From Tepidibacter formicigenes DSM 15518 (GTDB lineage Bacteria; Bacillota; Clostridia; Peptostreptococcales; Peptostreptococcaceae): a stretch of DNA of 64,000 bases. The stretch spans positions 17,835 through 81,834 of the forward strand of contig NZ_FRAE01000008.1 of the NCBI RefSeq assembly GCF_900142235.1. The letters run 5' to 3'. This document shows positions 8,647 through 16,677 of the stretch, piece after piece; position 1 is the first letter of the stretch; each line of letters begins with the position of its first letter. Below the pieces are notes generated by a model. That model saw nothing but the letters and a program-made list of their open reading frames with translations, was not told the DNA's origin and did no database searches. Both the position numbers and the translations under genes were made by a program.

Positions 8647-9291
8647 ATGAGAATTCCAAATCATATAGGTATAATACCTGATGGAAATAGAAGATGGGCT
8701 GTTCAGCAAGGGATGACCAAAGATATGGGATATAATGAAGGATTAAATCCCGGACTTGAATTGTTCAAAGTTTGTAAAGAAATTGGTGTAAAAGAGCTTA
8801 CATATTATGGATTTACAGTTGATAATACTAAAAGACCAACTGTTCAAACTAAAGCATTTACTAAAGCTTGTATAGATGCTGTTAAGATGCTTTCAAGAGA
8901 AGATGCATCATTATTAGTAGTAGGAAATACTGCTTCACCTATGTTTCCTAAAGAATTACTTCCATATACTAAAAGAAAAGATTTTGGAAAAGGTGGAATG
9001 AGAGTTAATTTTCTAGTTAATTATGGATGGAATTGGGACCTTGGTAATCTAAATCAAAATACTTCTATTAATAGAAGTAATATTATTAAACATTTAAATT
9101 CTTGGGATGTATCTAGAGTTGATTTAATAATCAGATGGGGAGGAAGAAGAAGATTGAGTGGATTTTTACCAGTTCAATCTATTTACTCTGATTTTTATGT
9201 TATAGATGATTACTGGCCAGATTTTAAAGCGAAGCATGTATATGATGCTATTAATTGGTATGATAAACAGGATATAACACTTGGAGGTTAA
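8647..9291 (+). CDS. Divergent, short undecaprenyl diphosphate synthase family protein
   Basis: A 214-aa cis-prenyltransferase homologue. The start MRIPNHIGIIPDGNRRWA keeps the catalytic DGNRRW motif. The family's C-terminal block, normally RT(S/G)GExRLSNF, is RWGGRRRLSGF here, so the glutamate involved in IPP/Mg2+ binding is replaced by arginine. It is also 25-40 residues shorter than typical UppS, and the ALNYGGRxE block reads NYGWNWDLG. ATG 8647 is chosen because TAGGAGGT lies 7 nt upstream. It stands alone with its own terminator, unlike the housekeeping uppS usually beside cdsA. It may be a specialised prenyltransferase or non-catalytic. Confidence 0.8.
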   Translation: MRIPNHIGIIPDGNRRWAVQQGMTKDMGYNEGLNPGLELFKVCKEIGVKELTYYGFTVDNTKRPTVQTKAFTKACIDAVKMLSREDASLLVVGNTASPMFPKELLPYTKRKDFGKGGMRVNFLVNYGWNWDLGNLNQNTSINRSNIIKHLNSWDVSRVDLIIRWGGRRRLSGFLPVQSIYSDFYVIDDYWPDFKAKHVYDAINWYDKQDITLGG

Positions 9292-9324
9292 GGGTATAAC
9301 AAAGGTTATACCCTTATTTTTTTT
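9289..9324 (+). terminator. Terminator of the UppS-like gene
   Basis: Perfect 12-bp stem (9289-9300 with 9305-9316, loop AAAG) and a long T run. Confidence 0.92.
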
Positions 9325-9346
9325 GAAAAATAGTAATTGTTTAATA

Positions 9347-9375
9347 TTGACAAATGTATAAGTTATAATTAAACT
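9347..9375 (+). promoter_or_regulatory. Promoter of the GntR-ABC operon
   Basis: TTGACA at 9347-9352, 17-nt spacer, TAAACT at 9370-9375: the same hexamers and spacing as the infC promoter. It abuts the palindrome at 9376-9402. Confidence 0.7.
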
Positions 9376-9402
9376 AAGTGTATTAATTAAATTAATACAC
9401 TT
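9376..9402 (+). promoter_or_regulatory. Probable GntR/YtrA operator: 27-bp perfect palindrome
   Basis: AAGTGTATTAATT-A-AATTAATACACTT: two perfect 13-base arms around one base. It begins right after the -10 box and spans the expected transcription start, ending before the ribosome site. A repressor bound here would block its own operon. The GTGTA...TACAC ends resemble operators of YtrA-type GntR proteins. Confidence 0.75.
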
Positions 9403-9417
9403 TAGGAGGTAAATATT

Positions 9418-9798
9418 TTGATCGATATAGATAGTAGAAGTAGTAAACCTATTTATGAACAAATAGTAGACCAAATTAAAGAAAATATTATGAAAGGTAT
9501 ATTAATGCATGGAGATAAGCTTCCTTCTGTAAGAGAACTTTCTTCTATGATTACAGTAAATCCAAATACTATATCTCGGGCATATCAAGAGCTTGAAAGA
9601 CAAAGATTTCTTATAAGCATAAAGGGGAGAGGAACTTATGTTTCTGATGATTATAAACCTAAAATAGATAATGAAAAATTAGAATCATTAAAAAAACAAG
9701 TTAAAAATATGATAATAGAATTTCATTATATGGGTATGAAAAAAGGTGATATTCTTGATTTAATACAAGACCTTTATAATGAGCTTAAAAAGGAGTGA
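9418..9798 (+). CDS. GntR family transcriptional regulator, YtrA type
   Basis: A 126-aa protein with an N-terminal winged helix-turn-helix (SSKPIYEQIVDQIKENI..., DKLPSVRELSSMITVNPNTISRAYQELE, GRGTYVSD) and only a short helical tail of about 45 residues, the YtrA layout without a ligand-binding domain. Starts at TTG, 7 nt after AGGAGGT. YtrA-type genes typically lead an ABC transporter operon and repress it, matching the two following genes and the palindrome at the promoter. The inducing signal is unknown; in relatives cell-envelope antibiotics are common. Confidence 0.92.
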   Translation: MIDIDSRSSKPIYEQIVDQIKENIMKGILMHGDKLPSVRELSSMITVNPNTISRAYQELERQRFLISIKGRGTYVSDDYKPKIDNEKLESLKKQVKNMIIEFHYMGMKKGDILDLIQDLYNELKKE

Positions 9799-9802
9799 AA
9801 AA

Positions 9803-10699
9803 ATGATATATATTAACAACGTATATAAAAGTATAGGGAATAAGAGTGTTTTAAAAAGTATTAATTTAAAAGTACAAAAAGGAAGTATATTTGGACTAAT
9901 AGGAGAAAATGGTGCAGGAAAAACAACTTTAATTAAATGTTTGACTGGGATTTATAAAGCTGATAAAGGTGAAATAAAAATAGATAATGAGGAAGTTTTT
10001 GAAAATAATAAAATAAAAGATAGAATGGGATATGTTGCAGATCAAAATAATTATTTTTCTTTTTTTAAAGTAAAAGAAATTATAAATTTTTATAAAGATA
10101 CATATTCGAATTTTTCTATTGACAGATTTAGAAAACTTAATAATATATTTAAAATATTTGAAAATAAAAGAATAAAAGATTTATCAAAAGGTATGAAGAT
10201 GCAGCTTTCTCTAATGTTGAATTTAAGTATAAATGCAAAAGTTTTAATATTAGATGAACCTACATCTGGACTTGATGTGATTGTTAAAAAGAAATTTACT
10301 AATATTCTACTTGAGGAAGTAGAAAAAAATAACACAACTATATTTATATCTTCTCATAATTTAGGTGATTTAGAAAGAATTTGTGATAATATAGCAATTA
10401 TAAATAGAGGAGAGATAAAGTATGTAAATTCAATTGAAAATATGAAGAAAAATATTAAGAAGCTACAAGTATTATTTAATGGTAAAGTACCAGAAGAAAT
10501 TCATTCATGGAAAGAAATAATGTATATTAAGAATATAGGAAGAATTAATTATATTATTACAAAAAACTATTCTAAAAAACTAGAGGATAATTTGATAAAT
10601 ATGGGAGCTCAATTTGTTGAAGAAATAGATTTAGGTTTAGAAGAAATGTTTATATATTCTGTAGGGGAGGAATTAGATAGTGAAAAATGTATGTCCTAA
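9803..10699 (+). CDS. ABC transporter ATP-binding protein
   Basis: A 298-aa ATPase: Walker A GENGAGKTT (residues about 37-45), signature LSKGMKMQLSL, Walker B VLILDEPTSGLD, H-loop SSHN. The C-terminal 80 residues are the accessory extension seen in YtrB/BcrA-like exporters. ATG 9803 has AAAGGAG upstream; the upstream in-frame ATG at 9779 lies inside the gntR 3' end. Next gene is its membrane partner, overlapping by 20 bp. Likely an export or membrane-stress ABC system; substrate unknown. Confidence 0.93.
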   Translation: MIYINNVYKSIGNKSVLKSINLKVQKGSIFGLIGENGAGKTTLIKCLTGIYKADKGEIKIDNEEVFENNKIKDRMGYVADQNNYFSFFKVKEIINFYKDTYSNFSIDRFRKLNNIFKIFENKRIKDLSKGMKMQLSLMLNLSINAKVLILDEPTSGLDVIVKKKFTNILLEEVEKNNTTIFISSHNLGDLERICDNIAIINRGEIKYVNSIENMKKNIKKLQVLFNGKVPEEIHSWKEIMYIKNIGRINYIITKNYSKKLEDNLINMGAQFVEEIDLGLEEMFIYSVGEELDSEKCMS

Positions 10700-11735
10700 A
10701 GCACTATTTTTTAAAGAGTGGAGAAGCGCTAAATGGATGACTATGTTTATGACTTTTATGTTATTTATGTTTCAAATTATGTATGTATTTAATGAATTAA
10801 GTAATTTAAAATGGCTGGCTAAGAGAAAGGGCATAAATTCAATAGAATATAAAAGAGAACTTATTGGTTGGTTTAATGAAGCTTTAATGGAAAATAATAT
10901 TCAATTAGTTGTTGTATTTACAATTATTGTACTTGTTATTATATTATTTCAAAGTGAAAGAAAAAATGAAACATACTCACTAATTGCATCAATGCCATTT
11001 AAAAGAGAAGAAATAATAAAGACTAAGTGGGTAGTAGGAAGTTTAAGTGTTTTCATTTCATTTTTTATAACTTTTATTATGTTATCTGTATTTTATTTTT
11101 TAAATACAGAATTTATAAAAAATTCTTACAATATAGTTTTAAAGTGGACTTTAATTAATATATTAACCTATATAGCTATATTTACTATTCTTTTGTTTGG
11201 ACAAACTTTTATAGGGCAAAATATTGTAGGAGGCATAGTTTCGAGTATTTCTCTTATAGTTCCTTTTGGAGCAATTAGTATGATAGAAGAAATTGTTGCA
11301 ATTAATATGAATTTAAATGGGAATCATAAATTTATAATAGGTATAGATAAGTTTGCTAAATATCTTAACATATATGGTATAAATTCGGCAGAATATGTTT
11401 TAGTTGATAAAGGAGCTAGTTATTATGTATACAACAATTATTTTATTAAGTTAGGAGTATTAGTTATTTTAATAACAATATTTTATAATTTAGCAGTTTA
11501 TACATATAAGAAAAATAAATTTGAAAATAATGGTAACATAATAATGTTTTCCTTTTTTGAACCAGTGTTTAAATGGGGAATTACAATATGCTCGGGTCTT
11601 TTTCTTGCATTTATAACTATGAATATAATATATGGGTTTGAACAAAATAAGATTATTATAGATATATTTTTAGTTATAGGATGTGTAATTGGATATTTTA
11701 TATCAGATAAAATGGTTTTAATATTCTCTAAATAA
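10680..11735 (+). CDS. ABC transporter permease
   Basis: A 351-aa integral membrane protein with about eight hydrophobic segments: two near the N-terminus around residues 20-40 and 78-95, a central cluster, and two at the C-terminus. It begins at GTG, overlapping the ATPase gene, with GGGGAGG upstream. It is AT-rich with strongly hydrophobic composition, and shows no recognisable catalytic motif. By position it forms the transmembrane part of the YtrA-regulated ABC system. Confidence 0.88.
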   Translation: MKNVCPKALFFKEWRSAKWMTMFMTFMLFMFQIMYVFNELSNLKWLAKRKGINSIEYKRELIGWFNEALMENNIQLVVVFTIIVLVIILFQSERKNETYSLIASMPFKREEIIKTKWVVGSLSVFISFFITFIMLSVFYFLNTEFIKNSYNIVLKWTLINILTYIAIFTILLFGQTFIGQNIVGGIVSSISLIVPFGAISMIEEIVAINMNLNGNHKFIIGIDKFAKYLNIYGINSAEYVLVDKGASYYVYNNYFIKLGVLVILITIFYNLAVYTYKKNKFENNGNIIMFSFFEPVFKWGITICSGLFLAFITMNIIYGFEQNKIIIDIFLVIGCVIGYFISDKMVLIFSK

Positions 11736-11869
11736 GTATTTTTAATCAATTTTATTGTAATTTTTTCTGGGATTGGGATATTTTGATGAAAAATAGTAAA
11801 TAATAAACTGTAAAAACAAAATTTTACATAGTGTATACATTTACAATGTATTTATATACAAAGTTTTGC

Positions 11870-11875
11870 TATAAT
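11870..11875 (+). promoter_or_regulatory. Extended -10 promoter before the ornithine cyclodeaminase gene
   Basis: TGCTATAAT (TATAAT at 11870-11875) in an AT-rich spacer; the -35 region is weak. The 212 bp between the permease and this gene hold several GTATA/TATAC half-repeats but nothing else I can name. Confidence 0.5.
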
Positions 11876-11947
11876 ATATTATATGTTAAAGTTTATACAA
11901 TAAACTCATAATTAATCAAAAAATAAACTTATCGGGGGTGTTGATAA

Positions 11948-13036
11948 ATGGGTTTTGAATTACCAAAGTATATAGAGCCTAATTTTGAGCAGGAGTTTTT
12001 AAAATCAGCTCCAAATGTAAAAACAGAAGAAGTTGTAAAAGAAGGAGTTGCTCCTGAGAATTATCACGGGACTACAATATTTCCTGAATATTTCAAAATA
12101 GATGGAAAATGGGTTTTAGCTAAAGAAAGCAGAATGGATAGTGTTGTTGTTGTAAAAGATAATAATGAGGTAGAAGTTAAGGAATTTAGAAACTTAAAAG
12201 TAGGAGAAAAGGTTGTAGTTGGCAGAACAGAAGATGCAAGTGAAGGGATTTATGTTTATAATGGCGGATTTGTAGGAGAAGAAGAGATAGATGAAACTTT
12301 TGCATTTAGAAGTGGAAGATCAAGAGAAACTGCATATTCTAAAGATTATGATGATTTATATGAAGTATTAAGACGTGAAAAAGAACATGGATATATAGTT
12401 TGGGTTTTAGGTCCTGCAGCTGTATTTGATAAAGATGCAAGAGAAGCCATGGCGGCACTTATAGATAATGGATATGTTCATGCATTTTTAGGTGGAAATG
12501 CAGTAGCAACACATGATTTAGAAGCAGCAACAATAGGAACTGCCCTTGGACAAGATATATATACTCAAAAATCAATGAAGGATGGACACTATAATCACTT
12601 AGATTTATTAAATAAAGCAAGAAGAGCAGGATCAATAGAAAGGCTTATAGAAGAAGAAAATATAACAGATGGAATAATTCATGCTTGCGTTAAAAATGAT
12701 GTACCTATAGTATTAGGTGGATCTATAAGAGATGATGGACCACTACCAATAGTAATATCCGATGTATATAAAGCTCAAAATGAAATGAGAAAACATACAA
12801 GAAAAGCTACAACGGTCATATGTCTTGCAACACAACTTCATTCAATAGCAACAGGTAATATGACTCCTTCTTATACAGTTGTTAATGGAGAAGTAAGACC
12901 TGTATTTATTTATAGTGTTGATGTTTCTGAATTTGCAGTAAATAAATTAAGAGATAGAGGGACTTTAGAAGTTAAAACAATAGTTACAAATGTACAAGAT
13001 TTTTTAGTTAATTTAAAAAATAATTTAACAAAATAA
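11948..13036 (+). CDS. TIGR00300-family (archaeal-type) ornithine cyclodeaminase
   Basis: A 362-aa protein resembling the LOR/SDH-conserved-region family, related to the archaeal ornithine cyclodeaminases and the C-terminal half of cyanobacterial AgrE/ArgZ. Residues 1-100 form the N-terminal beta-rich domain (IFPEYFKIDGKWVLAKESRMD). The remainder contains HAFLGGNAVATHDLEAATIGTALG, DGHYNHLDLLNKARRAGSI and PIVLGGSIRDDGPLP, where NAD+ and substrate binding are expected. It would convert ornithine to proline and ammonia, sensible in a Stickland-type amino-acid fermenter. No arginine or proline genes are adjacent. It is not the mu-crystallin type cyclodeaminase. Function is inferred from memory of the family. 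Confidence 0.68.
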   Translation: MGFELPKYIEPNFEQEFLKSAPNVKTEEVVKEGVAPENYHGTTIFPEYFKIDGKWVLAKESRMDSVVVVKDNNEVEVKEFRNLKVGEKVVVGRTEDASEGIYVYNGGFVGEEEIDETFAFRSGRSRETAYSKDYDDLYEVLRREKEHGYIVWVLGPAAVFDKDAREAMAALIDNGYVHAFLGGNAVATHDLEAATIGTALGQDIYTQKSMKDGHYNHLDLLNKARRAGSIERLIEEENITDGIIHACVKNDVPIVLGGSIRDDGPLPIVISDVYKAQNEMRKHTRKATTVICLATQLHSIATGNMTPSYTVVNGEVRPVFIYSVDVSEFAVNKLRDRGTLEVKTIVTNVQDFLVNLKNNLTK

Positions 13037-13037
13037 T

Positions 13038-13080
13038 AAAAAAGTCTTTATTCTAAAGATTTTACAATGTAGACTTTTTT
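13038..13080 (+). terminator. Terminator of the ornithine cyclodeaminase gene
   Basis: AAAAAAGTCT (13038-13047) pairs with AGACTTTTTT (13071-13080). The 3' arm is also the first bases of the dispersed repeat, so the repeat edge appears to contribute to the terminator. Confidence 0.65.
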
Positions 13081-13193
13081 AAAATTTCATGGCGCCAACG
13101 AATTCTAACGAATTCCGTTGCTTAAAACTCATAACGGAATTTATATTTATCCACAATTTAAATAGGAATATAATTTCCTATTCGTTATAAAAA
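13069..13193 (+). repeat. Dispersed 125-bp intergenic repeat, copy 1
   Basis: Matches 25943-26067 at 124 of 125 positions (C versus T at the single difference). It contains overlapping inverted repeats: CAACGAATTC/GAATTCCGTTG, AATTCCGTT/AACGGAATT and AATAGGAA/TTCCTATT, so the RNA or single strand could fold in alternative ways. It also holds TTATCCACA, the consensus DnaA box, at 13147-13155. No ORF of note. A diverged inverted relative is at 16540-16638. Confidence 0.9.
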
Positions 13194-13211
13194 ATTTATA
13201 TTTAATAATAT

Positions 13212-13249
13212 AAAACTCATGGTTAGTATTTTTCATAACCATGAGTTTT
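13212..13249. terminator. Strong hairpin upstream of ktrB
   Basis: A perfect 14-bp stem (13212-13225 with 13236-13249, loop of 10) with A/T flanks but only TTTTG after it. It could be a weak terminator or a barrier. Together with the repeat it fills the 375-bp gap before ktrB; the remaining 160 bp are AT-rich, with no further feature seen. Confidence 0.5.
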
Positions 13250-13411
13250 GTTCTGATTAATTATAATAAAAATTTATATGTTTATATTTAAAATTTTACC
13301 ATTTAGTGTTTTAGTATTTTACTTTGTGTTATATAATCTTATTTATGAGTTAATGTAATAATATAACAGGAAAGTAGGGAAGATATTTGTATTAAATAAA
13401 GAGGTGATAAA

Positions 13412-14761
13412 ATGTTAGGAAAATATATTCAAAAAAAGAATAGGTTGTCTCCTGCTCAGTTTATAGTATTAGGATTTGCAGGTATAATATTGTTAGGAGC
13501 ATTACTTCTTAACCTACCTATAGCATCTCAAGATGGAAAAAGTGTAGGTTTTATAAATGCTTTATTTACATCAACTTCTGCAGTTTGTGTTACAGGACTT
13601 GTAGCAGTAGACACAGGTACTTATTGGACTACATTTGGAAAAGTTATAATAATAACATTAATACAAGTTGGAGGGCTTGGATTTATGTCCATAGCTACTT
13701 TATTTGCAATGCTTATAGGTAAAAAAATATATTTACATCAGAGACTTTTAATACAGGAAGCATTAAATCAATATGATTTATCTGGACTTGTAAGACTTAC
13801 AAGACATATACTTATAGGAACATTTATAATAGAGGGAATAGGTGCTATTATTTTATCAATGGTATTTATACCAGAAATGGGATTTTTAAAAGGACTAGGA
13901 TACGGTGCTTTTCATTCAATATCAGCATTTTGTAATGCTGGATTTGATTTGATGGGTAACTTTAGTTCTTTGACTTCATATACTGAAAATATTGTAGTAA
14001 ATATTGTGATAATGACCCTAATAATTCTAGGAGGATTAGGATTTTCGGTTATGTTTGATATTATAAAAAAGAAAAATTTTTCAAAACTTAGTTTACATTC
14101 AAAAATAGTTATAGTTATGAGCTCTTTTTTAATATTAAGTGGATTTGTATTATTTTTTGCAATGGAATATAGTAACCCAAAAACTCTGGGGAATCTTTCT
14201 TTTAAGGGGAAAATACTTGGAGCATTATTCCAATCAGTAACTACAAGAACAGCAGGCTTTAATACTATAGATTTAGCAGCTATGAAGGATAGTTCTAAGT
14301 TTTTAACTATAATATTTATGTTTATTGGTGGTTCTCCAGCGTCAACAGCAGGAGGTATAAAAACATCTACGATAGGAGTTTTAATACTTGCAGTTATAAC
14401 TTTTATAAGAGGAAAAGAAGACGTAGAAGCATTTGGAAGAAGAATTTCTTATTCTGTTGTAAACAAATCTTTAGGAGTAATAGCTATAGGATTAAGTGTT
14501 GTAATATTTATGACTATAACCTTAAGTTTGACTGAAATAAAATTTAATTTTCTTGATACATTATTTGAATCAGTATCAGCCTTTGGAACAGTAGGATTAA
14601 GTCTAGCTGGTAGTCCTAATTTATCATTAATAGGTAAAATTTTAATAGCACTATCTATGTTTGCAGGAAGAGTAGGGGCTCTTACAATATTGTTTGCTCT
14701 TTCAAATAGAAAGCAAAAGAATTTAATTAAATATCCAGAAGATAAGGTAATTGTAGGGTAG
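13412..14761 (+). CDS. ktrB: KtrB/TrkH-type potassium uptake channel subunit
   Basis: A 449-aa membrane protein with four pore-loop repeats, each with its selectivity-filter glycine: SAVCVTGLV, SAFCNAGFD, TTRTAGFNT and SAFGTVGLS. An intramembrane gate region with GGSPASTAGGIKT precedes the fourth repeat. KtrB forms a dimeric, Na+-dependent K+ uptake channel. The ATG has AGAGGTG upstream. ktrA follows after 14 bp and encodes the cytosolic gating ring. Confidence 0.95.
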   Translation: MLGKYIQKKNRLSPAQFIVLGFAGIILLGALLLNLPIASQDGKSVGFINALFTSTSAVCVTGLVAVDTGTYWTTFGKVIIITLIQVGGLGFMSIATLFAMLIGKKIYLHQRLLIQEALNQYDLSGLVRLTRHILIGTFIIEGIGAIILSMVFIPEMGFLKGLGYGAFHSISAFCNAGFDLMGNFSSLTSYTENIVVNIVIMTLIILGGLGFSVMFDIIKKKNFSKLSLHSKIVIVMSSFLILSGFVLFFAMEYSNPKTLGNLSFKGKILGALFQSVTTRTAGFNTIDLAAMKDSSKFLTIIFMFIGGSPASTAGGIKTSTIGVLILAVITFIRGKEDVEAFGRRISYSVVNKSLGVIAIGLSVVIFMTITLSLTEIKFNFLDTLFESVSAFGTVGLSLAGSPNLSLIGKILIALSMFAGRVGALTILFALSNRKQKNLIKYPEDKVIVG

Positions 14762-14775
14762 AAAGGAGATTTATT

Positions 14776-15429
14776 ATGAAGCAATATGTAGTAATAGGAT
14801 GCGGGAGATTTGGTTCTTCTGTAGCTACAACTTTATACTTATTAGGTCATGAAGTAATGGCAATAGATACAAATTATGATATAGTGCAAGATATTTCAGA
14901 TAAGGTAACTCATGCAGTTCAAGCTGATGCAACTGATGAGAATGCATTAAGATCACTTGGAATTAGAAATTTTGATACAGCTGTTATAAGTATAGGTTCA
15001 GACGTTCAATCTTCAATAATGGCAACTTTAATTGCAAAAGAATTAGGAGTAAAATATGTTCTTTGTAAGGCACAAAATGAGCTTCAAGCAAAAGTATTAT
15101 ATAAAATAGGAGCTGATAGAGTAGTATTTCCAGAAAGAGATATGGGAGTAAGGGTTGCTCATAATTTAGTATCTCAAAATGTACTTGACCATATAGAGCT
15201 TGATCCTAATTACTCTATTGTTGAAATAGTAACTCCTAGTAATTGGGTAGGAAAGGATTTAATAGAATTAGACTTAAGAGCTAAATATGGAATAAATGTC
15301 ATGGCTATAAAACGAGGAACAAACATAAATATATCTCCATCAGCAAATGAAAAACTAAAAATGGGAGATATATTGGTGGTAATAGGTGAAAATACTAAGA
15401 TAAATCAAATAAGTAAAGAGGATAGATAA
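14776..15429 (+). CDS. ktrA: KtrA: nucleotide-binding regulatory subunit of the K+ channel
   Basis: A 217-aa protein with an RCK_N Rossmann domain (GCGRFGSSVA near residues 8-17, acidic D at the end of beta-2 in MAIDTN) and an RCK_C domain from about residue 135. KtrA octamers bind ATP/ADP and often c-di-AMP via RCK_C to open or close KtrB. AAAGGAG lies before the ATG. The SpoU methyltransferase gene follows after 2 bp, so the three may be co-transcribed. Confidence 0.95.
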   Translation: MKQYVVIGCGRFGSSVATTLYLLGHEVMAIDTNYDIVQDISDKVTHAVQADATDENALRSLGIRNFDTAVISIGSDVQSSIMATLIAKELGVKYVLCKAQNELQAKVLYKIGADRVVFPERDMGVRVAHNLVSQNVLDHIELDPNYSIVEIVTPSNWVGKDLIELDLRAKYGINVMAIKRGTNINISPSANEKLKMGDILVVIGENTKINQISKEDR

Positions 15430-15431
15430 GT

Positions 15432-16232
15432 ATGATTATGGAAATAACAAGTAAGGAAAATGAAAAAATAAAATACACTAAATCTTTACTAAAAAATAAA
15501 AAAAGATTACAAGAGAAAAAATACATAGTAGAAGGATACAGAATTTTAGATCAAGCTATTCAGTGTAAAGCTGATATTGATTATGTAATTTTTAAAGATG
15601 AGTTTTTAAATAAAGAAGAACATAAAAAATTCGTAGATTTCTTAAAAAATAACAATTTTAGAATATATAAAACAACGAATAAACTTTTTAAAGAAATAAC
15701 AGATACAGAAAAGCCACAAGGAATATTAGCTGTTATTAGATATAAAGAATATAATTTAGATGAAATTTTAAATAATAATTCTAATTTTTTAATAATACTT
15801 GATAGAATACAAGACCCTGGAAATATGGGAACTATAGTTAGAACAGCTGACGCAGCTGGAGCTAACGGAGTAATTCTTCTAAAAGGTTGTGTAGATATAT
15901 ATAATCCTAAAGTTATAAGATCTACCATGGGGTCTATATTTAATATGTCTATTATACAAGAAAATGAAGAAATTATAGATTATTTAAAAGAAAAAGGATT
16001 TAATATTGTATCTAGTTATTTAAATACAGATAATTACTATAATAATGTAGATTATGGTGATAAAGTTGCTTTAGTTATAGGTAATGAAGGAAATGGTATA
16101 AAGGATGAAATTATAGAGAAGTCTGATATATTAGTTAAAATACCTATTTATGGTAAGGCTGAGTCTTTGAATGCTGCCATGGCGTCTGGAATACTAATGT
16201 ATGAGATAAAGAATAATTTGTCTTGTAAATAA
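15432..16232 (+). CDS. TrmH/SpoU-family RNA 2'-O-methyltransferase
   Basis: A 266-aa protein with the N-terminal SpoU substrate-binding domain (about 1-95) and the knotted methyltransferase domain. The three SpoU motifs are clear: LDRIQDPGNMGTIVRTADAAG, ALVIGNEGNGI and IPIYGKAESLNAAMASGI. It methylates a ribose of rRNA or tRNA using SAM; in Firmicutes this gene typically lies upstream of pheST, as here. The exact target cannot be told from sequence. ATG 15432 is used; ATG 15438 is possible. Confidence 0.92.
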   Translation: MIMEITSKENEKIKYTKSLLKNKKRLQEKKYIVEGYRILDQAIQCKADIDYVIFKDEFLNKEEHKKFVDFLKNNNFRIYKTTNKLFKEITDTEKPQGILAVIRYKEYNLDEILNNNSNFLIILDRIQDPGNMGTIVRTADAAGANGVILLKGCVDIYNPKVIRSTMGSIFNMSIIQENEEIIDYLKEKGFNIVSSYLNTDNYYNNVDYGDKVALVIGNEGNGIKDEIIEKSDILVKIPIYGKAESLNAAMASGILMYEIKNNLSCK

Positions 16233-16259
16233 AGAAATAATATGTTATAATGCAAGGTA

Positions 16260-16510
16260 AAGTTTAATAAAGAAAAAGCTGTGAAAGAGAGAGTATTTTG
16301 AAATTTCTTAGCTCAGAGAGGAATATATAGCTGGAATTATTCCCTAAGATTTCAAAGGAAGTTCACTCTTGAGCTTTAAAACTGAAGTGATAGTAGGTTT
16401 TAACGTTAGGCGCGTTAAGTCTTTCAAGAGGTCTATAGTTTAGACTATTAGGGTGGTACCGCGGAAGATAAGCCTTTCGTCCCTTATTGGGATGAAAGGC
16501 TTTTTTTTAA
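16260..16510 (+). promoter_or_regulatory. T-box leader of pheST, specifier UUC (Phe)
   Basis: The T-box sequence AGGGTGGTACCGCG is at 16450-16463. Stem I contains the AGTA motif and, opposite it, GAAG-TTC-A with the phenylalanine codon TTC at 16362-16364. The expression platform is a strong terminator, AAGCCTTTCGTCCC / GGGATGAAAGGCTT, ending in eight T near 16508. Uncharged tRNA-Phe should bind the TTC and the T-box bulge and allow read-through into pheST. Confidence 0.95.
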
Positions 16511-16539
16511 CTCTATAGGATATTATAAATTTTTTGACT

Positions 16540-16638
16540 TGTGGATAACATTACTAAAAGTACTACAATATCAACTGTTTTGAGCAACGGAATCGATAGA
16601 TTCGTTGGCGACATGAGCCATGCGATAGCATGAAGCGA
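16540..16638 (-). repeat. Dispersed repeat, diverged copy 3 in inverse orientation
   Basis: Read on the minus strand, this shares with copies 1 and 2 the blocks CATG(G/T)CGCCAACGAAT..., ATTCCGTTGCT and TTATCCACA (16540-16548), with the middle diverged. It is followed on the plus strand by extra short palindromic units around GAGCCATGCGATAGCATG. It lies inside the pheST leader, between the T-box terminator and pheS. Homology is judged by eye and is weaker than between copies 1 and 2. Confidence 0.65.
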
Positions 16639-16677
16639 ATTTTTTAATTATAAAAAATGAAAGAAAGGGTGAAAAAG

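Noticed and set aside
13069..13193. Classical MITE
   Set aside because: No terminal inverted repeat at the element ends and no target-site duplication could be seen, so only 'dispersed structured repeat' is claimed.
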